Positions 9,933 through 18,313 are shown, counted from the first letter of the stretch. The stretch: 64,000 bases of DNA from Clostridioides mangenotii TR (GCF_000498755.1 NZ_AXUS01000014.1:28435-92434), one strand, 5' to 3'. The notes: generated by a model not told the origin, from the sequence alone. Made by a program: numbers and translations.

Positions 9933-10979
9933 TTATATCAGGTCTAAAAACTTGTCAAATATATAGTCGTTGTCTTTAGGCCCTGGGCAAGCTTCTGGGT
10001 GATACTGCACGCTGTATATTGGGAGTTCTTCATGTCTCATTCCTTCTACAGTATTGTCATTTAAATTTATCTGTGTTACTTTCACCTGTTTAGGAACATC
10101 TGAAACATAGTATCCGTGATTTTGAGATGTAATAAATACTTTTTCCTCTTCCAAATCTTTTACCGGATGGTTACCACCTCTATGTCCAAACTTAAGTTTA
10201 GATGTCTTTCCTCCAAGTGCCAGTGCTAATAATTGGTGCCCTAAACATATACCAGCGATTGGTTTTTTGCCTATTAATTCTTTTATATTTTCTATTACAC
10301 CCTCTAAATCTTCAGGATCTCCAGGCCCATTTGATAAAAATATTAGATCTGGATTTAAATCTATTATTTTTTGAGGTTTTGTCAAAGCTGGAAATACAGT
10401 TATATCGCAATCTCGTTTTTCAAATGATCTAATTATATTTCTCTTTACTCCAAAATCCATTATCGCAACTTTTTTACCCGAACCGCTTATATGCTCAACT
10501 TCTTTTCTAGTAACTGTATTTACTGCTTCTGTATTTGAATACTGCTCTAATTTATGTTCTATATCTTCCAGCTCATTGTGTTCTAGAGTTATTATACCCT
10601 TCATACTTCCGTTATTTCTAAGTATCTTTGTAAGTGCTCTAGTATCTATTCCTTCTAATCCTATAACTTTATTTTGTTTTAGGTATGTCTCTATATCCAT
10701 TTCACATCTAAAGTTGTTTGGGAAGTCACATTTTTCTCTAACAATAAGTCCCTTAACATGAACCCCTGATGACTCAACTGATTCTAAGTTTATCCCATAA
10801 TTACCTATAAGTGGGTAAGTCATCGTTACTATTTGTCCATAGTAAGAAGGATCTGTCAATACTTCACCATAACCTGTCATTGAAGTGTTAAAAACTACTT
10901 CTCCTACACTATCCTTTAAGTATCCAAATGCTTTACCTTCAAATACTGTTCCATCTTGTAAAATTAATCTTGCCTTCAC
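9933..10979 (-). CDS. carA: Carbamoyl-phosphate synthase small (glutaminase) subunit
   Basis: 348 residues. The N-terminal CPSase small-chain domain (FNTSMTGYGEVLTDPSYYGQI) is followed by a class I glutamine amidotransferase with nucleophile GICLGHQLLALALGG and catalytic His/Glu in YSVQYHPEACPGP. It hydrolyses glutamine and channels ammonia to CarB. The start codon is GTG at 10979 with AGGAGG 8 bases before it. It follows pyrF by 12 bases, so the two are certainly cotranscribed. Confidence 0.97.
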   Translation of the reverse strand: MKARLILQDGTVFEGKAFGYLKDSVGEVVFNTSMTGYGEVLTDPSYYGQIVTMTYPLIGNYGINLESVESSGVHVKGLIVREKCDFPNNFRCEMDIETYLKQNKVIGLEGIDTRALTKILRNNGSMKGIITLEHNELEDIEHKLEQYSNTEAVNTVTRKEVEHISGSGKKVAIMDFGVKRNIIRSFEKRDCDITVFPALTKPQKIIDLNPDLIFLSNGPGDPEDLEGVIENIKELIGKKPIAGICLGHQLLALALGGKTSKLKFGHRGGNHPVKDLEEEKVFITSQNHGYYVSDVPKQVKVTQINLNDNTVEGMRHEELPIYSVQYHPEACPGPKDNDYIFDKFLDLI

Positions 10980-10991
10980 ATTAACTACCTC

Positions 10992-11708
10992 CTAAGCATT
11001 TTCTATTTGTCTTACTATGTTAATAGCTGATTCCTTTGGGTTTTCTGACTTAGTTATAGGTCTTCCAACCACTAAATAATGAGCTCCTCTTCTTATTGCA
11101 TCTTCTGGAGTAACAACTCTCTTTTGATCCCCTACTTCAGCTGCCTTTGGTCTTATTCCCGGGCAAACTGTTATAAAATCTTCTCCACAAGCTTCTACAA
11201 TCTTATCTACTTCTTGTGCTGAGCATACTACTCCATCAATTCCAGCTTCTTTAGCTAACTTCGCTCTCTTAATAGCTAATTCCTCTGTTCCTAAGTTACA
11301 TCCTATATCTTTTAAATCTTGGTCGCTAAGTGAAGTAAGAACTGTTACTCCAACTATTATAGGTTTTTCTATATTTAATTTTTCAGCTTCTTCTTTTGCT
11401 GCTTTAGCACACTGTCTCATTCCTTCTAGGTCAGATACGTGAATTGTCATCATCCATACCTTGTCTCTAACCCCTGCTCTAACAGCACTTTGCATAGTGT
11501 TAGGTATATCGTGAAACTTAAGGTCTAAGAATATTTTTTTATTTTTCTCTTTTAAATAGTCTACAACTCTACCTCTAGTAGTTAGATATTGCTCAAGCCC
11601 TACTTTAAATATATCTACACTGTCCTCTAAACTGTCTATCATATTTTTAGCTATATCGAAGTCGTCAGTGTCAATTGCAGCTATAAGTTTTTCTTTACCA
11701 TTTACCAT
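10992..11708 (-). CDS. pyrF: Orotidine 5'-phosphate decarboxylase
   Basis: About 238 residues of the bacterial TIM-barrel OMP decarboxylase. The active-site signature is KKIFLDLKFHDIPNTM, with ITVCPGIRP and GAHYLVVGRPIT at the phosphate loop. It converts OMP to UMP, the last step of de novo UMP synthesis. The start is the ATG at 11708 with GGAGG 7 bases upstream. The longer reading frame upstream (to 11801) runs through the attenuator hairpin and is not coding. First gene of pyrF-carA-carB; pyrB, pyrC, pyrD, pyrK and pyrE are not in this window. Confidence 0.95.
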   Translation of the reverse strand: MVNGKEKLIAAIDTDDFDIAKNMIDSLEDSVDIFKVGLEQYLTTRGRVVDYLKEKNKKIFLDLKFHDIPNTMQSAVRAGVRDKVWMMTIHVSDLEGMRQCAKAAKEEAEKLNIEKPIIVGVTVLTSLSDQDLKDIGCNLGTEELAIKRAKLAKEAGIDGVVCSAQEVDKIVEACGEDFITVCPGIRPKAAEVGDQKRVVTPEDAIRRGAHYLVVGRPITKSENPKESAINIVRQIENA

Positions 11709-11745
11709 TTCATTTCCTCCTAAACTATAAAGCCTAATCCTCATA

Positions 11746-11780
11746 ATAAAAAATCCTCCTACCAAAGAGGTAGAAGGATT
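11746..11780 (-). terminator. Attenuator terminator in the pyr operon leader
   Basis: On the minus strand AATCCTTCTACC pairs with GGTAGGAGGATT around TCTTT, followed directly by a U-run (TTTTTTATT). It ends about 35 bases before pyrF, so read-through is needed for expression. It sits after a PyrR-binding motif, as in PyrR-controlled attenuators. Confidence 0.85.
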
Positions 11781-11828
11781 CATCTGCATTCTAAATTCCA
11801 CATAAGTGTGGTATGAGATATCTTTCCC

Positions 11829-11845
11829 AGTCTCTCTGGACTAGT
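11829..11845 (-). promoter_or_regulatory. PyrR-binding loop, promoter-distal copy
   Basis: The minus strand reads ACTAGTCCAGAGAGACT, matching the conserved PyrR-binding anti-antiterminator loop (AGUCCAGAGAGGCU in Bacillus). It lies 49 bases before the attenuator hairpin. By analogy, UMP-loaded PyrR would stabilise this loop and favour termination. pyrR itself is not in the window. Confidence 0.8.
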
Positions 11846-11904
11846 TTAAAAGACTTTATGTATTTATTTTTATTATCGATAGTAGTTAATCAACTTATCT
11901 GCTT

Positions 11905-11920
11905 AGCCTCTCTGGACTTA
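11905..11920 (-). promoter_or_regulatory. PyrR-binding loop, promoter-proximal copy
   Basis: The minus strand reads TAAGTCCAGAGAGGCT, identical in its core to the Bacillus PyrR-binding consensus. No clear terminator lies between this copy and the second one, so this may be a duplicated binding loop, not a complete second attenuator. Confidence 0.75.
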
Positions 11921-11994
11921 GAAAATTTATTGATTTAAATTATGATAGTTTAATTCCTATATCGATAGTTAATATTTTATTTGATCTTCTAATT

Positions 11995-12023
11995 ATTAAA
12001 CCACTTATTGCTCTTTCTGTCAA
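11995..12023 (-). promoter_or_regulatory. Sigma-A promoter of the pyr operon
   Basis: On the minus strand TTGACA (12023-12018), 17 bases, TTTAAT (12000-11995). The leader from here to pyrF is about 280 bases and carries both PyrR loops and the attenuator. The remaining part of 12030-12190 shows no gene. Confidence 0.7.
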
Positions 12024-12196
12024 TAAATCTTTTAATTTTTAACTTTAAATCAACATTATGATACATTCCGTTTGCTATAATATTGTTTTTAATCTTTCTT
12101 ATAAGAAAAATTTATCTCATACTCAATCTTAGGAATGTATTTGGAGTTATTAAAGGATCGATTTTTTGTTGTCTTCTTCAGTAAATTATAAGTATT

Positions 12197-12228
12197 AAAA
12201 ATAGACTATACTTTAATAGTCTATTTTT
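12197..12228 (-). terminator. Terminator of the lpd-lplA operon
   Basis: AAAAATAGACTAT and ATAGTCTATTTTT form a perfect 13-bp stem with a 6-base loop and flanking A/T, about 70 bases past the lplA stop. Confidence 0.8.
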
Positions 12229-12298
12229 ATATTATTTTGGTGCATTATAATTATTTTTTTATATTTACGTACAGCGTCCGATCAAAGTGTGTTGAATC

Positions 12299-13240
12299 TT
12301 AGAATTTCTTAGAGATAAGGTCAACTGTATTTTCATGATTAAATTTTGTATTTAATATTATATTTTTAATACTTTGGGGTAAATCAACATCCAAGGCATC
12401 TGTATACACGTTTGCATCAACTATTATTCCATCTTTGACTAAAAGATCAATGTCTACTCCGCCCCATGTAAATCGTTTTGAAATTTGATAATTAAATTCA
12501 GGTGAAGATCCGAAATTCCATTCCCAGCTTTCGTAAGTATTCATTAGTTTGTATATATCAGCTAATCTTATATGATCATCTTTAATAACTTTTTCGTCAA
12601 CCATAAAAACTGATGAATTATTGCCCAATGATGAGAATGTATTTATTAAATCAGTTTTTAAACTCTCAGTTGTAATTTCACTATTGAGCTTATTTATATT
12701 TATTACTCTAGAGTTTACTGAATCAATTCCTTTAGATTTTAACTTATTTTCAGAAACAGTTAATATACGGCTCAATTTTTCTATATTAACATCAACTAAT
12801 AAAGTACCGTGGTGACACAGTATATCGTTCTCAACAAAGAATGCATTTCCTGAGATCTTATTGCCATTTACTAAAATATCATTTTTTCCACAGAATTCAG
12901 CTTTAATCTCATTTAATGATAGTGCCTCAATAATAATTTTTATATTATCTTTTAATTTGCCTTCACAATAATCTGAAATAAATGTAAAGTTCAAATTCCC
13001 TTTATCATGAAAAACAGCTCCCCCTCCAGAAAGTCTTCTTACTAGCTTCCCTTTTTGGAGATTCAGTTCTTTTATATTACATTCCTTCCAAGGATTTTGG
13101 TTTATGCCTATAACTACAGTATTCTGATTCTGCCACAAGAATAAAATATCATCTTGGTGCGAATGATGCTTAACCAGGTACTCTTCAAATGCTAAATTAA
13201 AATATGGATTATAACTATTTGATATATATATTTTATGCAA
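12299..13240 (-). CDS. lplA: Lipoate-protein ligase A
   Basis: 313 residues. The lipoate-binding signature is RRLSGGGAVFHDKGNLNFTFI near residue 68, with NPYFNLAFEEYL at the N-terminus and a KISGNAFF lysine region (about 128-135) for the adenylate. A C-terminal accessory domain (FTWGGVDIDLLVKDGIIVDANVYTDAL) follows. It activates free lipoate with ATP and attaches it to a Lys of a lipoyl domain. The start is a TTG at 13240 inside the last 8 bases of lpdA, with GGGGAGG about 9 bases upstream, so the genes are translationally coupled. The obvious local substrate is the lipoyl domain at the N-terminus of that Lpd. Confidence 0.93.
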   Translation of the reverse strand: MHKIYISNSYNPYFNLAFEEYLVKHHSHQDDILFLWQNQNTVVIGINQNPWKECNIKELNLQKGKLVRRLSGGGAVFHDKGNLNFTFISDYCEGKLKDNIKIIIEALSLNEIKAEFCGKNDILVNGNKISGNAFFVENDILCHHGTLLVDVNIEKLSRILTVSENKLKSKGIDSVNSRVININKLNSEITTESLKTDLINTFSSLGNNSSVFMVDEKVIKDDHIRLADIYKLMNTYESWEWNFGSSPEFNYQISKRFTWGGVDIDLLVKDGIIVDANVYTDALDVDLPQSIKNIILNTKFNHENTVDLISKKF

Positions 13241-14930
13241 AATGAATTGCCTCCCCAGTTATACCCAAGATAGCTTCATTGATAGACTCCGCTGTAGTTG
13301 GATGAGCAAATACAGTTTTGTTCAGTGTTCTGTAATCAGTCTTATTTTCAATAAAATGAGTGAAATTTGAAATTAGATCTGTGGCTCCAGGACCAATCAC
13401 AGCAGCGCCCAAGATAACGTGATCTTCTTCACAATAAAGAACTTTTACAAACCCTTTACCTTCACCCTGACTTAGAGCCTTGCCGTTTGCAGCAAATGGG
13501 AACTTACTTATTTTATAAGGAATCTCACCCTTCTTAGCTTCTTTCTCGCTAAGCCCGACTACACCAATTTCTGGAGATAAGAATACTGCACTAGGAATAG
13601 CTGTATAATCCATAACACTTGTTTTACCCATACAATTTTCTGCCGCAACAATTCCTTGATGGCTGGCCACATGAGCAAGTTGTATTTTATTTGTAATATC
13701 TCCGATTGCATAGATAGATGGATTTGTAGTAACCATACTACTATTTACTTCTATTCCATTCTTTCTCTCATTTAACTCTACATCAAGTTCATCTAAATCA
13801 ATAGAAGATAAATTAGGTTTTCTCCCAACTGACATTAAAACAGTATCACTAATTACAAAGTGCTTATTATCATCTTTTGAAAAAGCTACTACTGTTTCAT
13901 CATCTTCGGACATAAATATTTCTTCTACCTTTGAATTTGTACAAATTTTAATACCACGTTGATTGCATTCATCTACAACTATATCTATTATATCGTTATC
14001 AAGACTGGATAAGATATTATCCATATACTCTACTACCGTTACTTTACAACCATATGAATTAAAAATAAATGCAAATTCCATTCCTATAACTCCACCACCA
14101 ATAACAGTAAGGGTCTTAGGTATACTGTTAAGGTCTAGAATCTCTTCATTGGTTAAAACTGATTGTAGATCTGAACCTGGAACATTTAATTTTGCAGGTG
14201 ATGAACCTGTCGCTATAATTATATTTTTAGCTTTAATAGTAGCGTCTATTTTATTGTTATTAACAGTTATAATATCTTTTGAAACCTTTGCTTCACCTTC
14301 GATATACTTTACCTGCCAGTGCCCTAAAAGATGTTTTATACCACCAGTTAAGTTTGAAACTACTTCATTTTTTCTTTCTACAATTTTATCTAATTGTATA
14401 TCTAATTGATTAGTTTTTATTCCAAATTCAGAACACTTTTTCATTTCATCATAAAGGTGTGCACTTTTGACAAAGCTTTTTGTCGGTATACAACCATAAT
14501 TTAAACATGTTCCACCAAGCTTGTCCTTTTCAATTAGCACAACACTAGCCCCTAATTGAGCAGCACGAATTGCTGAAACATATCCACCTGGTCCTCCACC
14601 AATGATTGCAATATCACAAACAATATCTTCTTTCTTAGGTTTTGCTAAACCAAAGTTATATTTAACATTAGATTGTGCCGGCTCTTTATTAACTTTTTCC
14701 CCTTCAATTTCTGCTATAGCTTCACCAATTTTGATATTCTGACCTTCCTCTATCAGAACATTTAGTATCGTTCCTTCATATTGTGATTTCACTAGAAAGT
14801 TTCCTTTTGCAGATTCAGCGTTAAAAAGTCCATAGCCCTCTTGAATTTGCTGTCCTTGCTTTATTAAGATTTTGCCAACTTTTGCATTTTTATCCTCGCC
14901 AGATAATTTATTTAGTATAATATTTGTCAT
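13233..14930 (-). CDS. lpdA: Dihydrolipoamide dehydrogenase with N-terminal lipoyl domain
   Basis: 565 residues, longer than plain Lpd (~460). Residues 1-80 form a lipoyl/biotinyl domain whose acceptor Lys is probably K42 in the ESAKG turn. A Pro/Ala-poor linker follows, then the flavoprotein: FAD loop IGGGPGGYVSAIRAAQLGA, redox disulfide GGTCLNYGCIPTK, NAD loop VIGGGVIGMEFAFIF, second FAD site YAIGDIT, and the C-terminal FAHPTTAESINEAI catalytic His-Glu. It should pass electrons from NADH to its own lipoyl arm, or the reverse. No E1 or E2 genes of a 2-oxoacid or acetoin complex are nearby. It lies between the AhpD-like gene and lplA. Confidence 0.92.
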   Translation of the reverse strand: MTNIILNKLSGEDKNAKVGKILIKQGQQIQEGYGLFNAESAKGNFLVKSQYEGTILNVLIEEGQNIKIGEAIAEIEGEKVNKEPAQSNVKYNFGLAKPKKEDIVCDIAIIGGGPGGYVSAIRAAQLGASVVLIEKDKLGGTCLNYGCIPTKSFVKSAHLYDEMKKCSEFGIKTNQLDIQLDKIVERKNEVVSNLTGGIKHLLGHWQVKYIEGEAKVSKDIITVNNNKIDATIKAKNIIIATGSSPAKLNVPGSDLQSVLTNEEILDLNSIPKTLTVIGGGVIGMEFAFIFNSYGCKVTVVEYMDNILSSLDNDIIDIVVDECNQRGIKICTNSKVEEIFMSEDDETVVAFSKDDNKHFVISDTVLMSVGRKPNLSSIDLDELDVELNERKNGIEVNSSMVTTNPSIYAIGDITNKIQLAHVASHQGIVAAENCMGKTSVMDYTAIPSAVFLSPEIGVVGLSEKEAKKGEIPYKISKFPFAANGKALSQGEGKGFVKVLYCEEDHVILGAAVIGPGATDLISNFTHFIENKTDYRTLNKTVFAHPTTAESINEAILGITGEAIHFA

Positions 14931-14993
14931 ATCATTCTCCTTAATAAAGAGGTTAAGTTAGATATCCTCTTCCCCGATTTAAATACATTTTAT

Positions 14994-15347
14994 TTATTTG
15001 AAATCGTTTTCAAACTCGTTAATGCAATCCTTTAATATTGTTACTGAATATGCCATAGAAGGCCCTCCACCAAAAGCCACTGAAACCATAGCTGCTTCTA
15101 TAATTTCTTCTTTAGTAGCCCCTGCTTCAAACGCTTTGTAAGAATGGTAAACTATACAGTATTCACATCTATTATAACAAGCGATTCCAACACTAATAAG
15201 TTCTTTTGTTTTAAGATCCATCGCATTTGGTTCATACGCAGAACCTAATAATCCCATAAATGCTCCAACCATCTGCTCGTTTGTTTCACCAAGGGCTCCA
15301 ATCCCACCTACAAAATCATTTAGCATCTCTCTAACATTCTTCGCCAT
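14994..15347 (-). CDS. AhpD-like carboxymuconolactone decarboxylase family protein
   Basis: 117 residues, a single CMD/AhpD domain. The sequence ELISVGIACYNRCEYCIVYH carries the AhpD signature Glu-x11-Cys-x2-Cys-x3-His, i.e. the thiol pair and proton relay of AhpD-type disulfide reductases/peroxidases, not of true muconolactone decarboxylases. The GATKEEIIEAAMVSVAFGGGPSM helix follows as usual. AhpD of Mycobacterium is reduced through a lipoyl domain and Lpd. Here an Lpd fused to a lipoyl domain is the next gene, 63 bases downstream. Start ATG at 15347 with TAGGAGG 7 bases before it. Controlled by the palindromic promoter behind it. Confidence 0.88.
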   Translation of the reverse strand: MAKNVREMLNDFVGGIGALGETNEQMVGAFMGLLGSAYEPNAMDLKTKELISVGIACYNRCEYCIVYHSYKAFEAGATKEEIIEAAMVSVAFGGGPSMAYSVTILKDCINEFENDFK

Positions 15348-15392
15348 TTCATTACCTCCTAATATTTTTATTATTTTTAAAATACTTTAATT

Positions 15393-15447
15393 AAATATTG
15401 ATTGCTATACTAATTATTAGTATAGCAATCAATATTTTTAATGTCAA
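15393..15447 (-). promoter_or_regulatory. Promoter and 45-bp palindromic operator of the AhpD-lpd-lplA operon
   Basis: Minus-strand TTGACA (15447-15442), 17 bases, TATACT (15424-15419) forms a near-consensus promoter firing toward the AhpD-like gene. A perfect inverted repeat with 21-base arms (15393-15413 and 15417-15437) and a 3-base centre covers the -10 and the start site; the arm core is ATTGATTGCTATACTAA. It lies between marR and the operon, as MarR-type operators do. The MarR protein encoded at 15474-15905 is the likely ligand. Confidence 0.8.
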
Positions 15448-15473
15448 TAAAAAAAGAAATGATATAATTATTA

Positions 15474-15905
15474 TCATTTCTTAATATTATTTGACATTTT
15501 ATCTAAAACTCTATAAAAAGTTACTAGTTCTTCCTCTGTTATATCCTCTAAAAGTAAATCACTAAAATATTTTCCTTCAGGCAATAATATCTCAATCTTA
15601 TTTCGACCATCGTTAGTCAGCTCAAGAAATTTTACACGTTTATCTTTTGGATTTTCAACCCGATTAATTAATCCATCTCTCTCCATCCTATCTACAAGTC
15701 TAGCAAGAGAAGAATCTTTTATGTTCATCAAAGTAGCTAATTCCTTTTGGCTTATAGATTTGTTTTCTTCATTCAAAAAATATAAAGCAATCCATTGTAT
15801 TCTAGTTGATCCTTTAGCTTCTAAGCGTCTATTGAAATCTTCTGAAACAAACTTCATTGTTGTATTAGTTATAAATCCAATACATTCAGACAGATTAAAT
15901 TTCAT
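15474..15905 (-). CDS. MarR family transcriptional regulator
   Basis: About 143 residues. Winged helix: KSISQKELATLMNIKDSSLARLVDRMERDGLINRVENPKDKRVKFLELT, the typical MarR recognition helix and beta-wing, flanked by dimerisation helices. Cys is present only at residue 8 (SECIGF). The start chosen is the ATG at 15905, 10 bases after GGAAGG; ATGs further upstream would overlap that site. It is on the same strand as, and just upstream of, the AhpD-lpd-lplA operon, with the 45-bp palindrome between. It probably represses the operon and senses an oxidant, phenolic or lipoate-related signal; the ligand is unknown. Confidence 0.85.
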   Translation of the reverse strand: MKFNLSECIGFITNTTMKFVSEDFNRRLEAKGSTRIQWIALYFLNEENKSISQKELATLMNIKDSSLARLVDRMERDGLINRVENPKDKRVKFLELTNDGRNKIEILLPEGKYFSDLLLEDITEEELVTFYRVLDKMSNNIKK

Positions 15906-16123
15906 TATTATCATTCCTTCCATATACATCATTTTGGTGAGTTTTTTTGATTAGTTAAATTTACATAGGTCTATGATGCTTAACAAAGTTTACAGCTATT
16001 TAGTTGATTCTATATATTATATAATACATTACTAAGAAATATTTATGTAGATATTTTAGAATTATTCAATTAATAAATCATCGATAGTTTGATTATGAAA
16101 TCTTTTAATTCCTTTATTTAAAT

Positions 16124-16436
16124 TTAATCTGCCTCTGTAACTGTATAGCGTAAAATAGTTTTCATCTTTAATAGGTCCGCTTTACGGGGATCAGATAGGT
16201 ATATTTCTCTATGTTGAGTTCTATTTCTAACTAAGTTATTACTCTTCATAAAATCCTCTATCTTTTCAAAACTAGCAAGTTCATCATCTTAGAAACTAAT
16301 ATCATCTAGTAAAGGAGAAGGCTTTTTCTTTTTTGTAATTTCAAGTGCCTTCTCAAACACTTCCTCAGATGCGAACTTGTGCTTTCTCCTTTCATGTTTT
16401 ATCCTTATTATCTCACCTAAAGTGTATAATATGACA
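16124..16436 (-). pseudogene. Relic of a GyrI-like small-molecule-binding protein (C-terminal half)
   Basis: The minus strand encodes HKFASEEVFEKALEITKKKK-PSPLLDDISF, a stop, then DDELASFEKIEDFMKSNN and HREIYLSDPRKADLLKMKTI in one frame. These are the conserved blocks of the ~210-residue GyrI-like family. The N-terminal half is missing, and about 20 residues that normally lie between the two blocks are deleted at the in-frame stop. It is a dead gene fragment. The rest of the gap between marR and the nitroreductase is AT-rich with no gene. Confidence 0.75.
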
Positions 16437-16482
16437 TATATATGTCTAGTTTAATTTTTATATCTTAAACACCTCTGAATAT

Positions 16483-16545
16483 AAAAAAACAGACAATTAA
16501 TTATTTAAATTTAATGTGTAAAATATAAATAATTAATTACCTGTT
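16483..16545 (-). terminator. Terminator of the nitroreductase gene
   Basis: On the minus strand AACAGGTAATTAATTATTT pairs with AAATAATTAATTGTCTGTT around an AT-rich loop, followed by a run of T. It lies ~25 bases past the stop. Confidence 0.7.
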
Positions 16546-16568
16546 AAGTATGCGTAATCTTTTGTATC

Positions 16569-17456
16569 TTACCGACCTTTATCTTTACTTCCAGCCTCTA
16601 TACCCTCTTCACCAGATTCTAAATTAACGCCTGATGTTTTAATACTAATAAAGTACTCCTTACCCCTTCTATCCTTATGCTCTGCTTTTTCATAAATAAC
16701 GTTTACTTCATGGTATTTACAGGCAATATCAAAATGCCTTAGAGCAGCTCCCACGCTTATCTTAGACATTTCCTCTAAATGTTGCTTTTGTTTTTTTTCA
16801 CATAAGTGCACCAATTCGCCCTCTTTATAAAAAAACCAGGGCTGACAATTATTTATAGATGGAGCTCTTCTAGCCATCTCCAATATACAATCCCACTCAG
16901 AACTCCCTTTAAAGCCTTTCGTTATATCCTTAAGCGATTTTCTATCTGGGTTTGCATCTCTTCTCCTAAATAGTTCCTCTCCTTTAGCAGGATATCCAAA
17001 TGCGATTATTACGTAAGGTGATTCATCTATTTCTTCTTCTTCTTCTTCAAAAAAGTCTATCTGAGAATCCTCTCTATCGCTTTTCTCTTCGCTATCTATT
17101 ATATCTTTCATATCTTCTTTATCTAAATTGCTTTCTATGTAACACGTCCCTATTCCCAAAGATGTAAGCTGAAGAACAACACTTTCAATTGCAAAGCCAA
17201 TATTTTGTAAATAGTCAGTACCTTTGTCAGATGACACAACTATATAATGAGGAGCTTTTACCTTACACTCCTTCCCCATTAAAAAGTGTATAATGTGGCC
17301 TCTATCTACAACATTAGCTTTTATATTCAAATCCTCATTGAGGTATGTTATATTCTTACATATTCTCTTGATATCTTCTATCATAGGTTGTTTAACTTTT
17401 TTTACAGAATACTTTTCTACAGTTTTTCTATAAAAAATCGCTTCGTATAACTCCAC
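16569..17456 (-). CDS. Nitroreductase family protein (TM1586-like)
   Basis: 295 residues. Two half-domains of the FMN-dependent nitroreductase fold are visible: ELYEAIFYRKTVEKYS at the N-terminus and WDCILEMARRAPSINNCQPWFFY (the FMN-binding RRAPSxxNxQPW motif) at about 188. AIESVVLQLTSLGIGTCYIE and SVGAALRHFDIACKY helices match the family. It should reduce nitro compounds or quinones with NAD(P)H; the physiological substrate is unknown. An unusual acidic insert (SQIDFFEEEEEEIDESP, about 130-147) sits before the PYVIIAFGYP strand. The start is GTG at 17456, 6 bases after GGAGGG. Confidence 0.85.
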   Translation of the reverse strand: MELYEAIFYRKTVEKYSVKKVKQPMIEDIKRICKNITYLNEDLNIKANVVDRGHIIHFLMGKECKVKAPHYIVVSSDKGTDYLQNIGFAIESVVLQLTSLGIGTCYIESNLDKEDMKDIIDSEEKSDREDSQIDFFEEEEEEIDESPYVIIAFGYPAKGEELFRRRDANPDRKSLKDITKGFKGSSEWDCILEMARRAPSINNCQPWFFYKEGELVHLCEKKQKQHLEEMSKISVGAALRHFDIACKYHEVNVIYEKAEHKDRRGKEYFISIKTSGVNLESGEEGIEAGSKDKGR

Positions 17457-17550
17457 CTATATCCCTCCTAATAAAATCTTCCATATTCTATTCTATAATA
17501 ACTATGTATTTCATGTATCCTTTTAAATAGCTGGTATTACCGTTTTATAA

Positions 17551-17590
17551 AATATATAAATGTCAGCTAATGTCAGTTTGTGTTAGTTAT
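17551..17590. repeat. TGTCAG direct repeats, left side of the integrase region
   Basis: TAAATGTCAGCTAATGTCAG: two TGTCAG units 10 bases apart (17561, 17571). The same unit recurs four times just after the integrase gene at 23452-23498, including the same AAATGTCAGCTA context. These look like arm-type integrase binding sites marking the two ends of an element. Confidence 0.5.
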
Positions 17591-18313
17591 CCACAACCCA
17601 CAAGAATAATTTTATCATATTTATACCTAATTTAAAATAGAATTAAGGGCTATACTGAAACCATTTTTATTAGTATATAGGAATTTTTATTTTAATAAAA
17701 AAAGAGTTAGATATTATTTTTATCTAACTCCTCTTTTTTTCCTCGAATTACCATATTTTTTATCTAAATTGAAGGATGTATTACATGTTCTTTTCATAGG
17801 GTTTATTTGTGATAATTCTGTGTCAACCAGTCATATTCCTCGTTAAACTGCATAATGCCCGAATCTATATATAAGTTTTTTTCATCGTTTCTTTTTTACT
17901 TCTTGTCTCTTATAATTCTTAATATACAATATTTTAAAATCATAAAAAGAGACCTTAAGCAATTATTGCTTGTAGGTCCCTTTAAATATTATAAATTATT
18001 CTATTTTAAGATAAAATTTAAAACTATTTTTTAATACCTTGATATTCCCAAAGCTGAATTTGAAATCAGTTTAATAAACTGAGTCTTACATATAAAACTC
18101 TATATATTATTTTAAAATCCTTCATTTTTTAACAAAATTCTTCTAATCAAAATATTATTACAGTATGGATAATAAGTAGTCGATCTTAAGCATAAAAAGG
18201 GCACTTAAGTTATTTAAACCAACTAGCTCTAATTATTGTATTTTTTATTGCTAAATAATATCTTTTGCATTATTCTTTACTTTGTAGTGTGGGAAATTAT
18301 ATGTCATGACAAC
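17591..18313. other. Non-coding stretch with two terminator-like hairpins
   Basis: Hairpins: 17696-17740 (AAAAAAAGAGTTAGATA / TATCTAACT-CC-TCTTTTTTT) and 17946-17983 (GAGACCT...AGGTCCC). Between them the minus strand shows a short reading frame ending DSGIMQFNEEYDWLTQNYHK (17811-17872) that looks like the C-terminus of a lost gene, not identified. Otherwise AT-rich DNA with no supportable gene. Confidence 0.4.

Noticed and set aside
11709..11801. Longer pyrF N-terminus (MEFRMQMNPS...)
   Set aside because: That stretch is the attenuator hairpin and leader; the well-spaced GGAGG lies before ATG 11708.
13963..14409. 148-residue plus-strand ORF over lpdA
   Set aside because: Antisense to well-conserved FAD/NAD motifs of Lpd.
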